In this document: piece after piece, positions 1-7,346 of the stretch
How positions within the stretch are numbered: position 1 is the first letter of the stretch
Layout: each line of letters opens with the position of its first letter
Source: Mobilitalea sp.
GTDB taxonomy: Bacteria > Bacillota_A > Clostridia > Lachnospirales > Lachnospiraceae
Assembly (NCBI GenBank): GCA_029974875.1
Contig: JARKQP010000851.1
Span: forward strand, 1-12,024
DNA: 12,024 nt
Direction: 5' to 3'
Notes under the pieces: generated by a model
Databases searched by the model: none
The model's input: only the letters and a program-made list of their open reading frames with translations
Told to the model about the DNA's origin: nothing
Position numbers and translations under genes: made by a program

Positions 1-569
1 TTGCCGTTGGTTTCTGGTTGGTTCCCCAGAAAGTCATTAAGATTGTCGGCGTGTTTGGAAAAATCATTACAAAGATAGCTATCGTTGGAATCATGGTTGG
101 TTTCATTTCCTATCTAACAGGATACACCATAATTGATGATTTTACTGATATCATGGAAAGCATGATGATTGTATGCTCTGTGACAATCGTTCTTGTCGGA
201 ATGATGCCGATGCTGGAAATTTTTACGAGAGTATTAAAAAAGCCGTTAACAAAGGTTGGGAAAAAAATAAACCTGACAGCAATGGATACAAGCGGGATTA
301 TCGTAACAATGGCAAGCTGTGTACCTACCTTTACCATGATGAAGCATATGAGCAAAAAGGGGATAGTTATTAATGGTGCATGGATAGTAACCAGTGCGGC
401 GCTCTTTGGAAGTCAGATGAGCTTTGTCCTGGGAGTAGAGCCAGAGGTGATTATCCCTTTTATGACAGGAAAGATAGTGGCAGGCATTTTGGCTCTTATA
501 TTTGCCATACAGATTACGAAGAAAGATTTGACGATAGGAGAAATTATAAATGAAGGTTGTAGTGATTAA
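1..569 (+). CDS. eutH: EutH-type ethanolamine transporter, C-terminal part (5' end outside window)
   Basis: The reading frame is open from base 3, before any start codon, so this is the C-terminal half of a longer gene (family members are about 400 residues). The visible part is a hydrophobic multi-span membrane protein. It matches the EutH C-terminal pattern as I remember it: a segment like the PEKMINGFQIFAKF region (here VPQKVIKIVGVFGKI), then KPLTKVGKKINLTAMDTSGIIV, a pattern like MFGMMKQM (here TFTMMKHMSKKG, then VINGAW), and a final FMTGKIVAGILALIFA helix. EutH is a membrane protein that takes up ethanolamine. No other eut genes are visible on this side. Its last 20 bases overlap the next gene, so the two are probably translationally coupled. 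The family call is strong; the actual substrate is an inference. Confidence 0.85.
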   Translation, partial: AVGFWLVPQKVIKIVGVFGKIITKIAIVGIMVGFISYLTGYTIIDDFTDIMESMMIVCSVTIVLVGMMPMLEIFTRVLKKPLTKVGKKINLTAMDTSGIIVTMASCVPTFTMMKHMSKKGIVINGAWIVTSAALFGSQMSFVLGVEPEVIIPFMTGKIVAGILALIFAIQITKKDLTIGEIINEGCSD

Positions 570-1173
570 TGGAAGTCCGAATGAAAAAGGATGTACCTAC
601 ACAGCGCTGAATGAAATGTGTGTGGTTTTGAATTCGGAAGGGATTGGGACAGAAATGATACATATTGGCAAAAACAGCATAAAGGGATGTATTGGATGCC
701 AGGCCTGTTCCAATAATGGGCACAGGTGTGTTTTTGAAGGCAGTGAGGTAAACCGTGTTTTGGATGCAATGGAAGAGGCTGACGGTCTTGTAATAGGAAG
801 TCCTGTATTTTTCGCATCTCCAAATGGAGCCTTAATCTCACTTATGGACAGAATTTTCATGGCAGGTAACAAGTTTTCAATGAAGCCCGCAGCCGCTGTT
901 GCATCTGCAAGAAGGGCGGGCACAACGGCTACCCTTGATGTAATATATAAATATTTTAGCCTGGCAGGCATGCCAATTGTTACCTCCAATTACTATAATG
1001 TCATCCATGGGCATACACCGGAGGAAACAAAGCAAGACCTGGAAGGGCTTCAGACGATGAGGGTTCTGGGGAGGAATATGGCCTGGATGCTGAAATCCTT
1101 TGAAATGGGAAGGAAGATGGGAATCCTTAAGCCGGAGGCGGAGAAGAAGATTAAGACCAGCTATATCAGATAG
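550..1173 (+). CDS. Flavodoxin-like NAD(P)H-dependent FMN flavoprotein, probable iron-sulfur flavoprotein
   Basis: The protein has 207 residues. The N-terminus MKVVVINGSPNEKGCTYTAL is the beta-strand plus phosphate loop that binds FMN in the FMN-reductase/flavodoxin_2 fold. Residues 81-97 (VIGSPVFFASPNGALIS) form the second flavin-contact loop. Cysteines at 47, 50, 53 and 60 have the spacing CX2CX2CX6C, which fits the compact CX2CX2CX4-7C motif of iron-sulfur flavoproteins, so a [4Fe-4S] cluster is plausible. The start at 550 lies inside the end of eutH. It is preceded by TAGGAG at 535-540, a good ribosome site with 9-nt spacing. The likely role is electron transfer or NAD(P)H:quinone/flavin reduction in the cytoplasm; the partner is unknown. 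The cluster is inferred from cysteine spacing only. Confidence 0.85.
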   Translation: MKVVVINGSPNEKGCTYTALNEMCVVLNSEGIGTEMIHIGKNSIKGCIGCQACSNNGHRCVFEGSEVNRVLDAMEEADGLVIGSPVFFASPNGALISLMDRIFMAGNKFSMKPAAAVASARRAGTTATLDVIYKYFSLAGMPIVTSNYYNVIHGHTPEETKQDLEGLQTMRVLGRNMAWMLKSFEMGRKMGILKPEAEKKIKTSYIR

Positions 1174-1206
1174 CGGAAGTGAAATGTGTATTGATGGGGG
1201 GCTATA

Positions 1207-2426
1207 ATGGCAAATTTATTGGTGGCTCAGTCTGGAGGACCGACTGCAGCAATTAATTCAACCTTAGTTGGCATCTTACAAGGAATTCAGGTCAGCGGTA
1301 AAGTAAATAAGGTATTTGGTGCACGGAATGGTATTGATGGAGTAATTAAGGGAAACTTTTTTGATCTAAGCAGGCTGGTTGGGGATACCGGAGCCATGCG
1401 GACATTAATGCATACTCCTTCATCGGCGCTTGGAACCAGCAGGTACAAGCTTCCAAAATGGGATTGCGGCGAGGAAATATACAAGGAAATTGTAAAAAAC
1501 TTATTGGAATATGGGATAAAGTATTTTATTTTTATCGGGGGGAATGACTCCATGGATACAGTTGATAAATTGTCAGAATACTGCATCCAGAATAACCATG
1601 AAATATATATCATGGGTGCACCAAAACAATAGACAATGATCTATGTGCAACAGACCATTGTCCAGGCTTTGGCTCCGCTGCAAAATATGTAGCGACAACC
1701 ATAGCCGAAATTGCCCATGATATCAGCGCCTACAATATACCATCAGTTACCATTGTGGAAATTATGGGAAGAAATGCAGGATGGCTGACGGCTGCAGCAG
1801 CCCTGGCAAGGGTAAATGGGGGAGTGGGGGCTGACTTGATCTACCTTTGCGAAAGGGAGTTCGATGAGGCAAAATTCATTGGTGACGTGAAAGAAAAGCT
1901 GAACCAGAAAACCGGCATACTTGTTGCTGTCAGCGAGGGTCTGAAGGACAGCAGCGGGGCATACTTATCTGAACGGGTAGCAACTGATGAAATTGACGGC
2001 TTTGGACATAAGCACCTCACCGGGGCAGGAATGGTATTAGAAAAAATCGTGCGGGACAAAATTGGCTGTAAGGTAAGGTCAATAAACCTTAACCTCATGC
2101 AAAGGGCGGCAGCCCATATTGCAAGTGAAACAGATCTTTCAGAAGCAGCCCAACTAGGCCAGAAAGCCTTGTACTGTGCCCTTAACGGTGAGACGGGAAG
2201 AATGGCTGTAATCCAGAGGCTGTGTAACTGTCCTTATAGAATCAGCTTTGGTTCTGTTTCGGCAAATGAAGTTGCTAATAGGGAAAAGACGGTTCCAAAA
2301 GAATGGATTTCCGTAAATGGCTGCTATGTTACCCGGGATATGCTAAATTACCTGAAGCCGCTGATCCAGGGGCAGGTAAATCTGATCTTTGAGCTTGGAA
2401 TTCCAAAACATTATAAAATATATTAA
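1207..2426 (+). pseudogene. 6-phosphofructokinase, PPi-dependent type, interrupted by a one-base frameshift
   Basis: Two adjacent frames together encode one phosphofructokinase of about 406 residues, the size of PPi-dependent or long bacterial PFKs. The first part (1207-1632) holds the N-terminal nucleotide loop (AQSGGPTAAIN, residues 7-17) and GGNDSMDT (111-118). It then stops just after APK. The other frame continues without a gap with TIDNDLCATDHCPGFGSAAK, so the intact enzyme would read PKTIDND, which contains the catalytic Asp. Later landmarks are EIMGRNAGWL and the C-terminal domain ending at 2426. The substitution pattern (Asp where ATP enzymes have the second Gly of GGDG, and Lys in PKTIDND instead of PGTIDND) is the known signature of PPi use. 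One A is missing from the run at 1623-1626. This is either a real inactivating mutation or a homopolymer sequencing error. The ribosome site is the G-rich stretch at about 1195-1201. The operon ends at the terminator at 2461. Confidence 0.85.
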
Positions 2427-2460
2427 AGCTATGCTTATCAAATCAATGGTGTAGCCCACG

Positions 2461-2510
2461 AAAAAAGGTATCTGAGGCGTTTGTAACGCTGACAGATACC
2501 TTTTTTATTT
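2461..2510. terminator. Bidirectional intrinsic terminator between convergent genes
   Basis: AAAAAAGGTATCTG (2461-2474) is perfectly complementary to CAGATACCTTTTTT (2493-2506), a 14-bp stem. An inner AGCG/CGCT-like pairing lies in the loop. The stem has an A-run on its left and a T-run on its right, so it can terminate transcription on both strands. It lies 34 nt after the phosphofructokinase stop and about 34 nt from the end of the convergent AraC-family gene. Confidence 0.92.
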
Positions 2511-2543
2511 CGATATATTTAAGTCGGCAGTCGGCTTGGCAGC

Positions 2544-3404
2544 TTAAGTGCTTTGCCTGTCTTTGTATTCAGCTGGATTGATACCGGTTAACGCCTTGAA
2601 GGTCCGGTAAAAATGGGTGTAGTTATTAAAACCGCATTCAATGCTGACGCTATTAATCGGAAGGGGAGATTGGAGCAGCAATTTGGCTTTGTCAATCCTC
2701 TTTGAGACAATATATTTATTCAAGGTTGTTCCGGTATATCTCTTGAACATACGGCTTAAATGGAAGGTGCTAAAGCTCACATACTCGGCAAGCACATCCA
2801 AAGACAGCTCTTCCGAAATATGGTTGTCAATGTATTGGATTAACTTCGTAAGGGTAGTCATATTGCGCATATCAGTATCGCTGATTTGCTGTCCTTCGTA
2901 GAAAATATCATAAATATGAGCAAATATCTCTAAGATAAGTGACTTTTCAAGGATATCCTTTCCGTTCGTTAAGGGCAGCCGTTCATGCTTGTTATATATC
3001 GTTATGAAGGTGTTGATTTGCTCGGTAGAAAGCGGAAGGGATGATTTTGCCTTGGCACAGTTTGAAAAAATATTAAACAAATTCGACTGGTCAGAGCAGG
3101 CAAATAATAAAAGGCTTGAATCGAAGGAGACACAGTAGCGGATATATGGCACATCACAGTCAATTTTAATCTTATGGGGAGAGAACATATTAATTAAAAC
3201 AAGACAGCCCTGTTTTAGCTCGCTCGTTTCATTATTAATTGTAATCTCACCGATGTGGCCTGTTTCTGATTCACAGAGGTAAAACTGCACCTCATAAAAA
3301 TCATGGTAATGGCAATCCTGCAAAAATTCATGGGTGGCATCTCTTTTCGTAAAGGAGTAATTACCATTATATAGTTGGTTTTGAGACAAAAAAATTGAAT
3401 CCAT
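2544..3404 (-). CDS. AraC-family transcriptional regulator
   Basis: This cytoplasmic DNA-binding regulator has 286 residues from the preferred start. The N-terminal part carries a cupin-like sensor (the CHYHDFYEVQFYL region and later KQGCLVLINMFSPH), typical of AraC proteins that bind a small ligand. The last roughly 100 residues hold two helix-turn-helix units: SLDVLAEYVSFSTFHLSRMFKRYTG, then PINSVSIECGFNNYTHFYRTFKALTGINPAEYK, the AraC/XylS signature. An upstream ATG at 3413 would add three residues (MFL). However, the ribosome site AAAAGGG directly abuts that ATG, whereas it lies 9 nt before the ATG at 3404, so 3404 is preferred. The gene is divergent from the racemase/ABC operon, which makes it a candidate activator of that operon. 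The ligand is unknown. Confidence 0.9.
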   Translation of the reverse strand: MDSIFLSQNQLYNGNYSFTKRDATHEFLQDCHYHDFYEVQFYLCESETGHIGEITINNETSELKQGCLVLINMFSPHKIKIDCDVPYIRYCVSFDSSLLLFACSDQSNLFNIFSNCAKAKSSLPLSTEQINTFITIYNKHERLPLTNGKDILEKSLILEIFAHIYDIFYEGQQISDTDMRNMTTLTKLIQYIDNHISEELSLDVLAEYVSFSTFHLSRMFKRYTGTTLNKYIVSKRIDKAKLLLQSPLPINSVSIECGFNNYTHFYRTFKALTGINPAEYKDRQST

Positions 3405-3481
3405 AAGAAACATCCCTTTTCAAACTTGATGAAGGTGTATCTGGAAACACCCTTATGATTATGCAGCTGGTATATATAATT

Positions 3482-3510
3482 ATGATATCATAACCTCCAT
3501 TATTAGACAA
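3482..3510 (-). promoter_or_regulatory. Promoter of the AraC-family gene, with an overlapping palindrome
   Basis: On the minus strand, TTGTCT (complement of 3505-3510) is followed after exactly 17 nt by TATCAT (complement of 3482-3487), a good sigma-A promoter. The -10 lies inside the perfect 14-bp palindrome TTATGATATCATAA (3480-3493), a candidate operator. Transcription would begin near 3475 and leave a leader of about 70 nt. The leader contains a second inverted repeat, AAGGTGT (3432-3438) with ACACCCTT (3447-3454). Seen by eye only. Confidence 0.55.
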
Positions 3511-3608
3511 GGAATATTCTCATGTTTTTTGCTGTCAGGATAGATAATGTAATCTTTTCCAATAAAAGGGCAAGCTATCAAAAATGTATAGTTTTATTAA
3601 ATAAATAC

Positions 3609-3637
3609 TTGCAAAGTTGTATATTATAGTGTACAAT
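3609..3637 (+). promoter_or_regulatory. Promoter of the racemase/LIV transporter operon
   Basis: TTGCAA (3609-3614), a 17-nt spacer and TACAAT (3632-3637) form a good sigma-A promoter. The start would be near 3644, so the operator palindrome lies just downstream of the start, where a bound repressor would block initiation or early elongation. The leader to the racemase start at 3895 is about 250 nt, long enough for additional control. Confidence 0.65.
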
Positions 3638-3650
3638 AAATCCATGAGAA

Positions 3651-3664
3651 CGTTTGCGCAAACG
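3651..3664. promoter_or_regulatory. LacI-family operator, perfect palindrome (also cre-like)
   Basis: CGTTTGCGCAAACG is a perfect 14-bp palindrome centred on a CpG step, as LacI-family proteins prefer. It starts 14 bases after the end of the -10 box. The overlapping string TGAGAACGTTTGCG (3645-3658) matches the B. subtilis CcpA cre consensus TGWAARCGYTWNCW at 12 of 14 positions, so CcpA is the alternative binder. The same AACGTTTGC core lies at the same place in the control region of the downstream LacI-family gene. Confidence 0.7.
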
Positions 3665-3894
3665 ATGTCATAGAAATACAAATATTCCCCTAAAAAATTG
3701 GCTGCTCGCTTGCCTTTAATATACGCAAGTTTTTGTAAAAAAGGTTAATGCATTGCCAAGGAGTATAAATACACATGGAATATCTTATGGGGAACCTGCC
3801 ATAAGCGGCAATGTATGGCCTATGTCAGCAATAAAAAGGATAATAAAACGAATTAGAAAACAAATTTTAAAACGATTTTGGGAGGCTTTTATTT
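3665..3894 (+). other. Long 5' leader of the racemase/LIV operon
   Basis: This is the untranslated stretch between the operator and the racemase start. It contains a weak stem, CTTGC (3710-3714) with GCAAG (3725-3729), followed by TTTTTG. It also holds a nine-codon ORF (3775-3804, MEYLMGNLP) preceded by AAGGAG at 3758-3763. A TTG-started frame running from 3753 into the racemase gene has no family resemblance I trust. I recognise no known riboswitch class. Confidence 0.35.
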
Positions 3895-4635
3895 ATGGAA
3901 TACGCAGGTGGAAAACCTTACTACGGGGATGTGCTGGGAGTTTTAATGCTGGATATGGAGGCTCCGCTGATACCGGGGAATGTGGGGAATGCAATGTCAT
4001 ATGATTTTCCTGTCAGGTTTAAAGTGATGAAGGGCTTGCCATCAGACTGGTGGTGCGATGAGATCGGACCGGATTCCAGCAGGTGCCAGATCTTCATTGA
4101 GGCAGCAAAAGAGCTGGAGGCAGAAGGATGTAAAGCGATTACCTCCGGCTGTGGGTTCTTTGCCATATATCAGGAAAAGGTGGCAGCGGCTGTTAACATT
4201 CCGGTATTTCTTTCACCCCTGTTAATGGTACCCATGCTTTCACGTATGGTTGGTGAGAATGGCAGAGTGGGTATTTTGACTGCCGGCGGCAAGCATCTGA
4301 AAGGAGATTTCTTAAAGGGTGTTGGCATTGATGATACGGTGAAGTATGCAGTTGGCGGACTGGATGAGACGGAAGAATTTTATAATGTCCATGTCACATG
4401 CAACAAGAGCACGATTGATCCGGAGAAGATAGAACGGGAAGTTATGGATGCAGCAAAGAAATTAATAGCCAAATATCCGGACATCCGTTGCTTTGTATTT
4501 GAATGCAGTGACATACCTCCGTTTGCCAGGACCGTTGCAAAGGAAACTGGCCTGCCGGTATTTGATTTCATTAGTTTGGCACATTTGGTTGCCCGGGCTG
4601 TCCAGCCTAAACAGTATCCGGAGTTCCTTGGTTAA
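3895..4635 (+). CDS. Aspartate/glutamate racemase superfamily protein
   Basis: This soluble cytoplasmic protein has 246 residues, normal for the Asp/Glu/hydantoin racemase superfamily, which also includes maleate isomerase and arylmalonate decarboxylase. The two catalytic-type cysteines are present: Cys86 in ITSGCGFFAIYQ and Cys204 in FECSDIPPF. They sit where the two-base racemases carry their proton-shuttling pair. The segment RVGILTAGGKHL (124-135) looks like the second-domain strand and substrate loop. The ribosome site GGGAGG (3878-3883) lies 11 nt before the ATG. It is the first gene of the operon and is followed 66 nt later by an amino-acid-type ABC importer, so its substrate is probably the imported compound. 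Whether it racemises, isomerises or decarboxylates cannot be told from sequence. Confidence 0.88.
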   Translation: MEYAGGKPYYGDVLGVLMLDMEAPLIPGNVGNAMSYDFPVRFKVMKGLPSDWWCDEIGPDSSRCQIFIEAAKELEAEGCKAITSGCGFFAIYQEKVAAAVNIPVFLSPLLMVPMLSRMVGENGRVGILTAGGKHLKGDFLKGVGIDDTVKYAVGGLDETEEFYNVHVTCNKSTIDPEKIEREVMDAAKKLIAKYPDIRCFVFECSDIPPFARTVAKETGLPVFDFISLAHLVARAVQPKQYPEFLG

Positions 4636-4701
4636 GAATCTTTTGCATGGCACATTGTAAAAAGCTATTAGCAAATAATATATTCAGAAGGGAAGGACTA
4701 T

Positions 4702-5574
4702 ATGTTTTTTCAGATATTAATTAATGCCTTGAGTGTTGGCGCCGTATATGCTTTGTTGTCGATTGGGTACAATATGGTATATGGGGTACTTGAAAAGTTG
4801 AATTTTGCACATGGAGATGTCTATGCTGTAGGATGCTTTGTGGCCTTTTCGGTAATGGATATTGTCCATCCGGTTATTGCAATATTACTGGGCTGTGCAA
4901 CCGGCTTTGTTTTGAATGTCCTGGTAGAGCGGTTTGCATACAGGCCGCTGCGGTACGCAGGCCGTGTGGCTCCGACGATTTCGGCGGTCGGTATTGCATA
5001 TATTATGAGAAATTCGATCCAGCTGATTTGGGGCTCGGAGACTTATGCTTTTAATATGAGCATTTTTAAGACTGACAGCATGGAAGTGGGAAATGTAGTC
5101 ATTGGAACCCTGCAGATTTATCTGCTTGTTATAGCGCTTGTTTTAATGGTTCTTATCAGCCTGGCACTTAAACATACCAAATGGGGACAGGGCATCATAT
5201 GCATATCCCAGAGCACGGATACGGCAGCGCTGATGGGGATTCCGGTAAATAAGGTAATTGCTTTGGTATACGGCCTCGGAGCAGCACTTGGTGTAATCGG
5301 CGGACTGCTGTTCTGCCAGTATTACCAGTTCATTTTTATGGGCATCGGTTTCTCTTACGGAACTATGAAGGCCTGGATGGCAAGCATATGGGGAGGGATC
5401 GGCAGCCTAAAGGGAGCGATTGTAGGTTCTTTAGTCCTGGCCTTTGCGGAGACCTTCGTATCGGCGTATGTCTCTTCTACATATAAGGATGTGTTTGTCT
5501 GGGGCGTGTTCATCATCTTCATTCTGATTCGGCCACAGGGTATGTTCCCCGCAGCTACGGCCGAGAAAATCTAA
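4702..5574 (+). CDS. livH: Branched-chain amino-acid-type ABC transporter permease, LivH family
   Basis: The protein has 290 residues and about eight hydrophobic spans, the usual LivH size. The N-terminal signature LSVGAVYALLSIGYNMVYGVLEKLNFAHGDVYAVG matches the family hallmark (GxxYALxALGxxLxYGxxxxxNFAHGxxxxxGA). The cytoplasmic coupling region lies around VNKVIALVYGLGAALGVIGGLL, and the C-terminus has the typical GSLKGAIVGSLVLAFAE and IRPQGMF elements. It forms the membrane channel with the next gene product. The ribosome site is AAGGGAAGG just upstream. Known members import branched-chain amino acids, amides, urea or related small molecules; the racemase neighbour argues for an amino-acid or carboxylate substrate. 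Confidence 0.93.
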   Translation: MFFQILINALSVGAVYALLSIGYNMVYGVLEKLNFAHGDVYAVGCFVAFSVMDIVHPVIAILLGCATGFVLNVLVERFAYRPLRYAGRVAPTISAVGIAYIMRNSIQLIWGSETYAFNMSIFKTDSMEVGNVVIGTLQIYLLVIALVLMVLISLALKHTKWGQGIICISQSTDTAALMGIPVNKVIALVYGLGAALGVIGGLLFCQYYQFIFMGIGFSYGTMKAWMASIWGGIGSLKGAIVGSLVLAFAETFVSAYVSSTYKDVFVWGVFIIFILIRPQGMFPAATAEKI

Positions 5575-5588
5575 CAGGGAGGAAAGGT

Positions 5589-6563
5589 ATGCTAAAAAGT
5601 TTATATAAGAAATATGGTGTTGCCGCCCTGCTGGTGGTATGTGTTGTTTTTCCCTGGGCCATAACGAATTCCTATGCGCTGACGATTGCCTGCAATGTCA
5701 TGATTTATAGCGTGATTGCCCTGAGCATCAACCTGATCGTGGGCTTTTCCGGGCAGCTGGATTTCGGCCGTGCGGCTTTCGTAGGGCTTGGCGGGTACTG
5801 TTCCGCGATCCTGATGACGACCCTTGGTGTCCCCTTTATCATTGCCTTTATCTGCGGCGGCCTTTTTTCAGCGGCCTTCGGGGCACTGCTGGGAATGCTG
5901 TGCCGGTATTCTTCCTTTGACTACCTGACGCTGATTACCATCGGCTTCTCGGAAATCTGCAGGAAAATATTCCAGAACTGGTACCCGGTGACGAACGGCT
6001 CCTTCGGGTTTGCCACGTCCAGGCCAACTATCTTTGGGTATGCGTTTATTACGCCGCGCTCGATCTTTTATTTCTGCCTTGCGGTGCTGGCGATCTGCTA
6101 CATAGCTATAAGGAGGATAACAAAATCCAGGATGGGCCGTGCTTATATGGCACTGCGGGATGACCCGATTGCAGCGGCTTATGCAGGGATCGACGTAAAG
6201 GCGTACAAATTAAACAATTTTATCATTGCATCCTTTTTTACCGGTATAGGCGGTGCAATGCTGGCACATATGACGACATTCATTTCCCCGTCACTGTACA
6301 CGATTGATGAATCCTTAATCGAATTACAGATGGCTATCCTTGGTGGTCTGGGAAGTCTTCCGGGTTCTATTTTAGGATCGCTGATCCTCATTGTTGTTCC
6401 TGAGATTTCCAGGGGCGTATATCAATACAGATTACTGATCATGGGTGTCATGATGGTTATCCTGATGCTGTTTGCCCCCAATGGATTACTTGGACGGGGC
6501 GGTGTAAGGGATAAGATCATGGATGCGATTCGTAGGAAAAGCTCCATAAAAACTCAGAAATAG
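5589..6563 (+). CDS. livM: Branched-chain amino-acid-type ABC transporter permease, LivM family
   Basis: The protein has 324 residues and many membrane spans. The LivM hallmark is at residues 40-70: MIYSVIALSINLIVGFSGQLDFGRAAFVGLGGY. The usual GHAAF is GRAAF here, a conspicuous His-to-Arg change. The coupling loop GRAYMALRDDPIAAAYAGIDVKAYKLNNFIIASFFTGIGGAM is well preserved, as is the end LFAPNGLLGRGG. The start lies 14 nt after livH and is preceded by AGGGAGGAAAGG. It is the second half of the permease heterodimer. GC content is noticeably higher here than in the flanking racemase and binding-protein genes. Confidence 0.93.
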   Translation: MLKSLYKKYGVAALLVVCVVFPWAITNSYALTIACNVMIYSVIALSINLIVGFSGQLDFGRAAFVGLGGYCSAILMTTLGVPFIIAFICGGLFSAAFGALLGMLCRYSSFDYLTLITIGFSEICRKIFQNWYPVTNGSFGFATSRPTIFGYAFITPRSIFYFCLAVLAICYIAIRRITKSRMGRAYMALRDDPIAAAYAGIDVKAYKLNNFIIASFFTGIGGAMLAHMTTFISPSLYTIDESLIELQMAILGGLGSLPGSILGSLILIVVPEISRGVYQYRLLIMGVMMVILMLFAPNGLLGRGGVRDKIMDAIRRKSSIKTQK

Positions 6564-6578
6564 GAGGGGGTGAAGCTG

Positions 6579-7346
6579 ATGGGAACAATTTTAAAGATTG
6601 ATAACGTATCCAAGAATTTTGCCGGTCTTAAGGCATTGCAGGACGTAAGTCTGGAGATAAGGGATGACGAGATTTTTGGGCTGATTGGCCCAAACGGTGC
6701 GGGAAAGACCACGCTGTTCAATGCAGTGTCGGGATTCTCTGTCCCTTCCTCCGGGAAAGTATATTTTAGCGGCGAGGATTATACCAATAAAACAACCACG
6801 GAATACAGCAAGCACGGGCTGTCCAGGACCTTCCAGAACATCAGGGTGTTCGGGGACATGACCGTGACCGAGAACCTCAAGGTAGGGATGCATAACGTCA
6901 TAAAGACGAACCTGCTCAGTATCCTCCTCCAGAACAGGTATGAGAAAGAGGAAGAGAAAAGGGCGGAGGAGAAATGCTATGAGATCCTTAGATTCCTTGG
7001 GATCGAGAAGTTTGCAAACGACTATGCCGGGAGCCTCCCTTACGGTCACCAAAGGCTGGTAGAGATCGGACGGGCGCTTGCCAGCGACCCGAAGCTGATC
7101 ATGCTGGATGAACCCAGTGCCGGTATGAACGAGCAGGAGACCATGGACCTTATGATGCTCATCAAGAGGATCAGGGAAAGGGGGCCGGCGGTAATCGTAA
7201 TCGAGCACAATATGAAGTTCATGATGAACCTCTGTGACAGGATTGCGGTGCTCTGCTTCGGGAAGCTGCTGATGGTAGGTTCCACGGATGAAGTACAGAA
7301 GGATCCTCAGGTTATTGAGGCCTACTTAGGAAAGGAGGAAAACTAA
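6579..7346 (+). CDS. livG: ABC transporter ATP-binding protein, LivG family
   Basis: The protein has 255 residues from the ATG at 6579. A GTG at 6570 would add three residues, but the ribosome site AGGAGG (6563-6568) ends only one base before it, against 10 nt before the ATG, so 6579 is preferred. Walker A is GPNGAGKTT (about residues 37-45). The Q-loop region is LSRTFQNIRVFGDMTVTENL. The signature is the LivG variant LPYGHQRLVEIGRAL instead of LSGGQ. Walker B is LIMLDEPSAGMN, and the switch His is in VIVIEHNM. It is a cytoplasmic ATPase of the importer. The ribosome site overlaps the stop codon of livM, so the two genes are tightly coupled. Confidence 0.94.
   Translation: MGTILKIDNVSKNFAGLKALQDVSLEIRDDEIFGLIGPNGAGKTTLFNAVSGFSVPSSGKVYFSGEDYTNKTTTEYSKHGLSRTFQNIRVFGDMTVTENLKVGMHNVIKTNLLSILLQNRYEKEEEKRAEEKCYEILRFLGIEKFANDYAGSLPYGHQRLVEIGRALASDPKLIMLDEPSAGMNEQETMDLMMLIKRIRERGPAVIVIEHNMKFMMNLCDRIAVLCFGKLLMVGSTDEVQKDPQVIEAYLGKEEN

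Noticed and set aside
1620..1632. Programmed -1 ribosomal frameshift in the phosphofructokinase gene
   Set aside because: The A-run is only four bases, the tandem slippery pattern X XXY YYZ is not in phase, and no stimulatory hairpin was seen just downstream; a deletion or sequencing error is simpler.
3753..4004. 83-codon TTG-started plus-strand frame overlapping the start of the racemase gene
   Set aside because: It overlaps the well-supported racemase frame by more than 100 bases, becomes Arg/Gly-rich there as expected for a shadow, and has no family motif.
4636..4701. Internal promoter before livH (TTGTAA-N18-TATATT)
   Set aside because: Transcription would start inside the ribosome site of livH, leaving no usable leader.
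6591..7208. Long minus-strand frame (205 codons) opposite livG
   Set aside because: It lies wholly antisense to a gene with all ABC motifs; the composition is that of a codon-position shadow.
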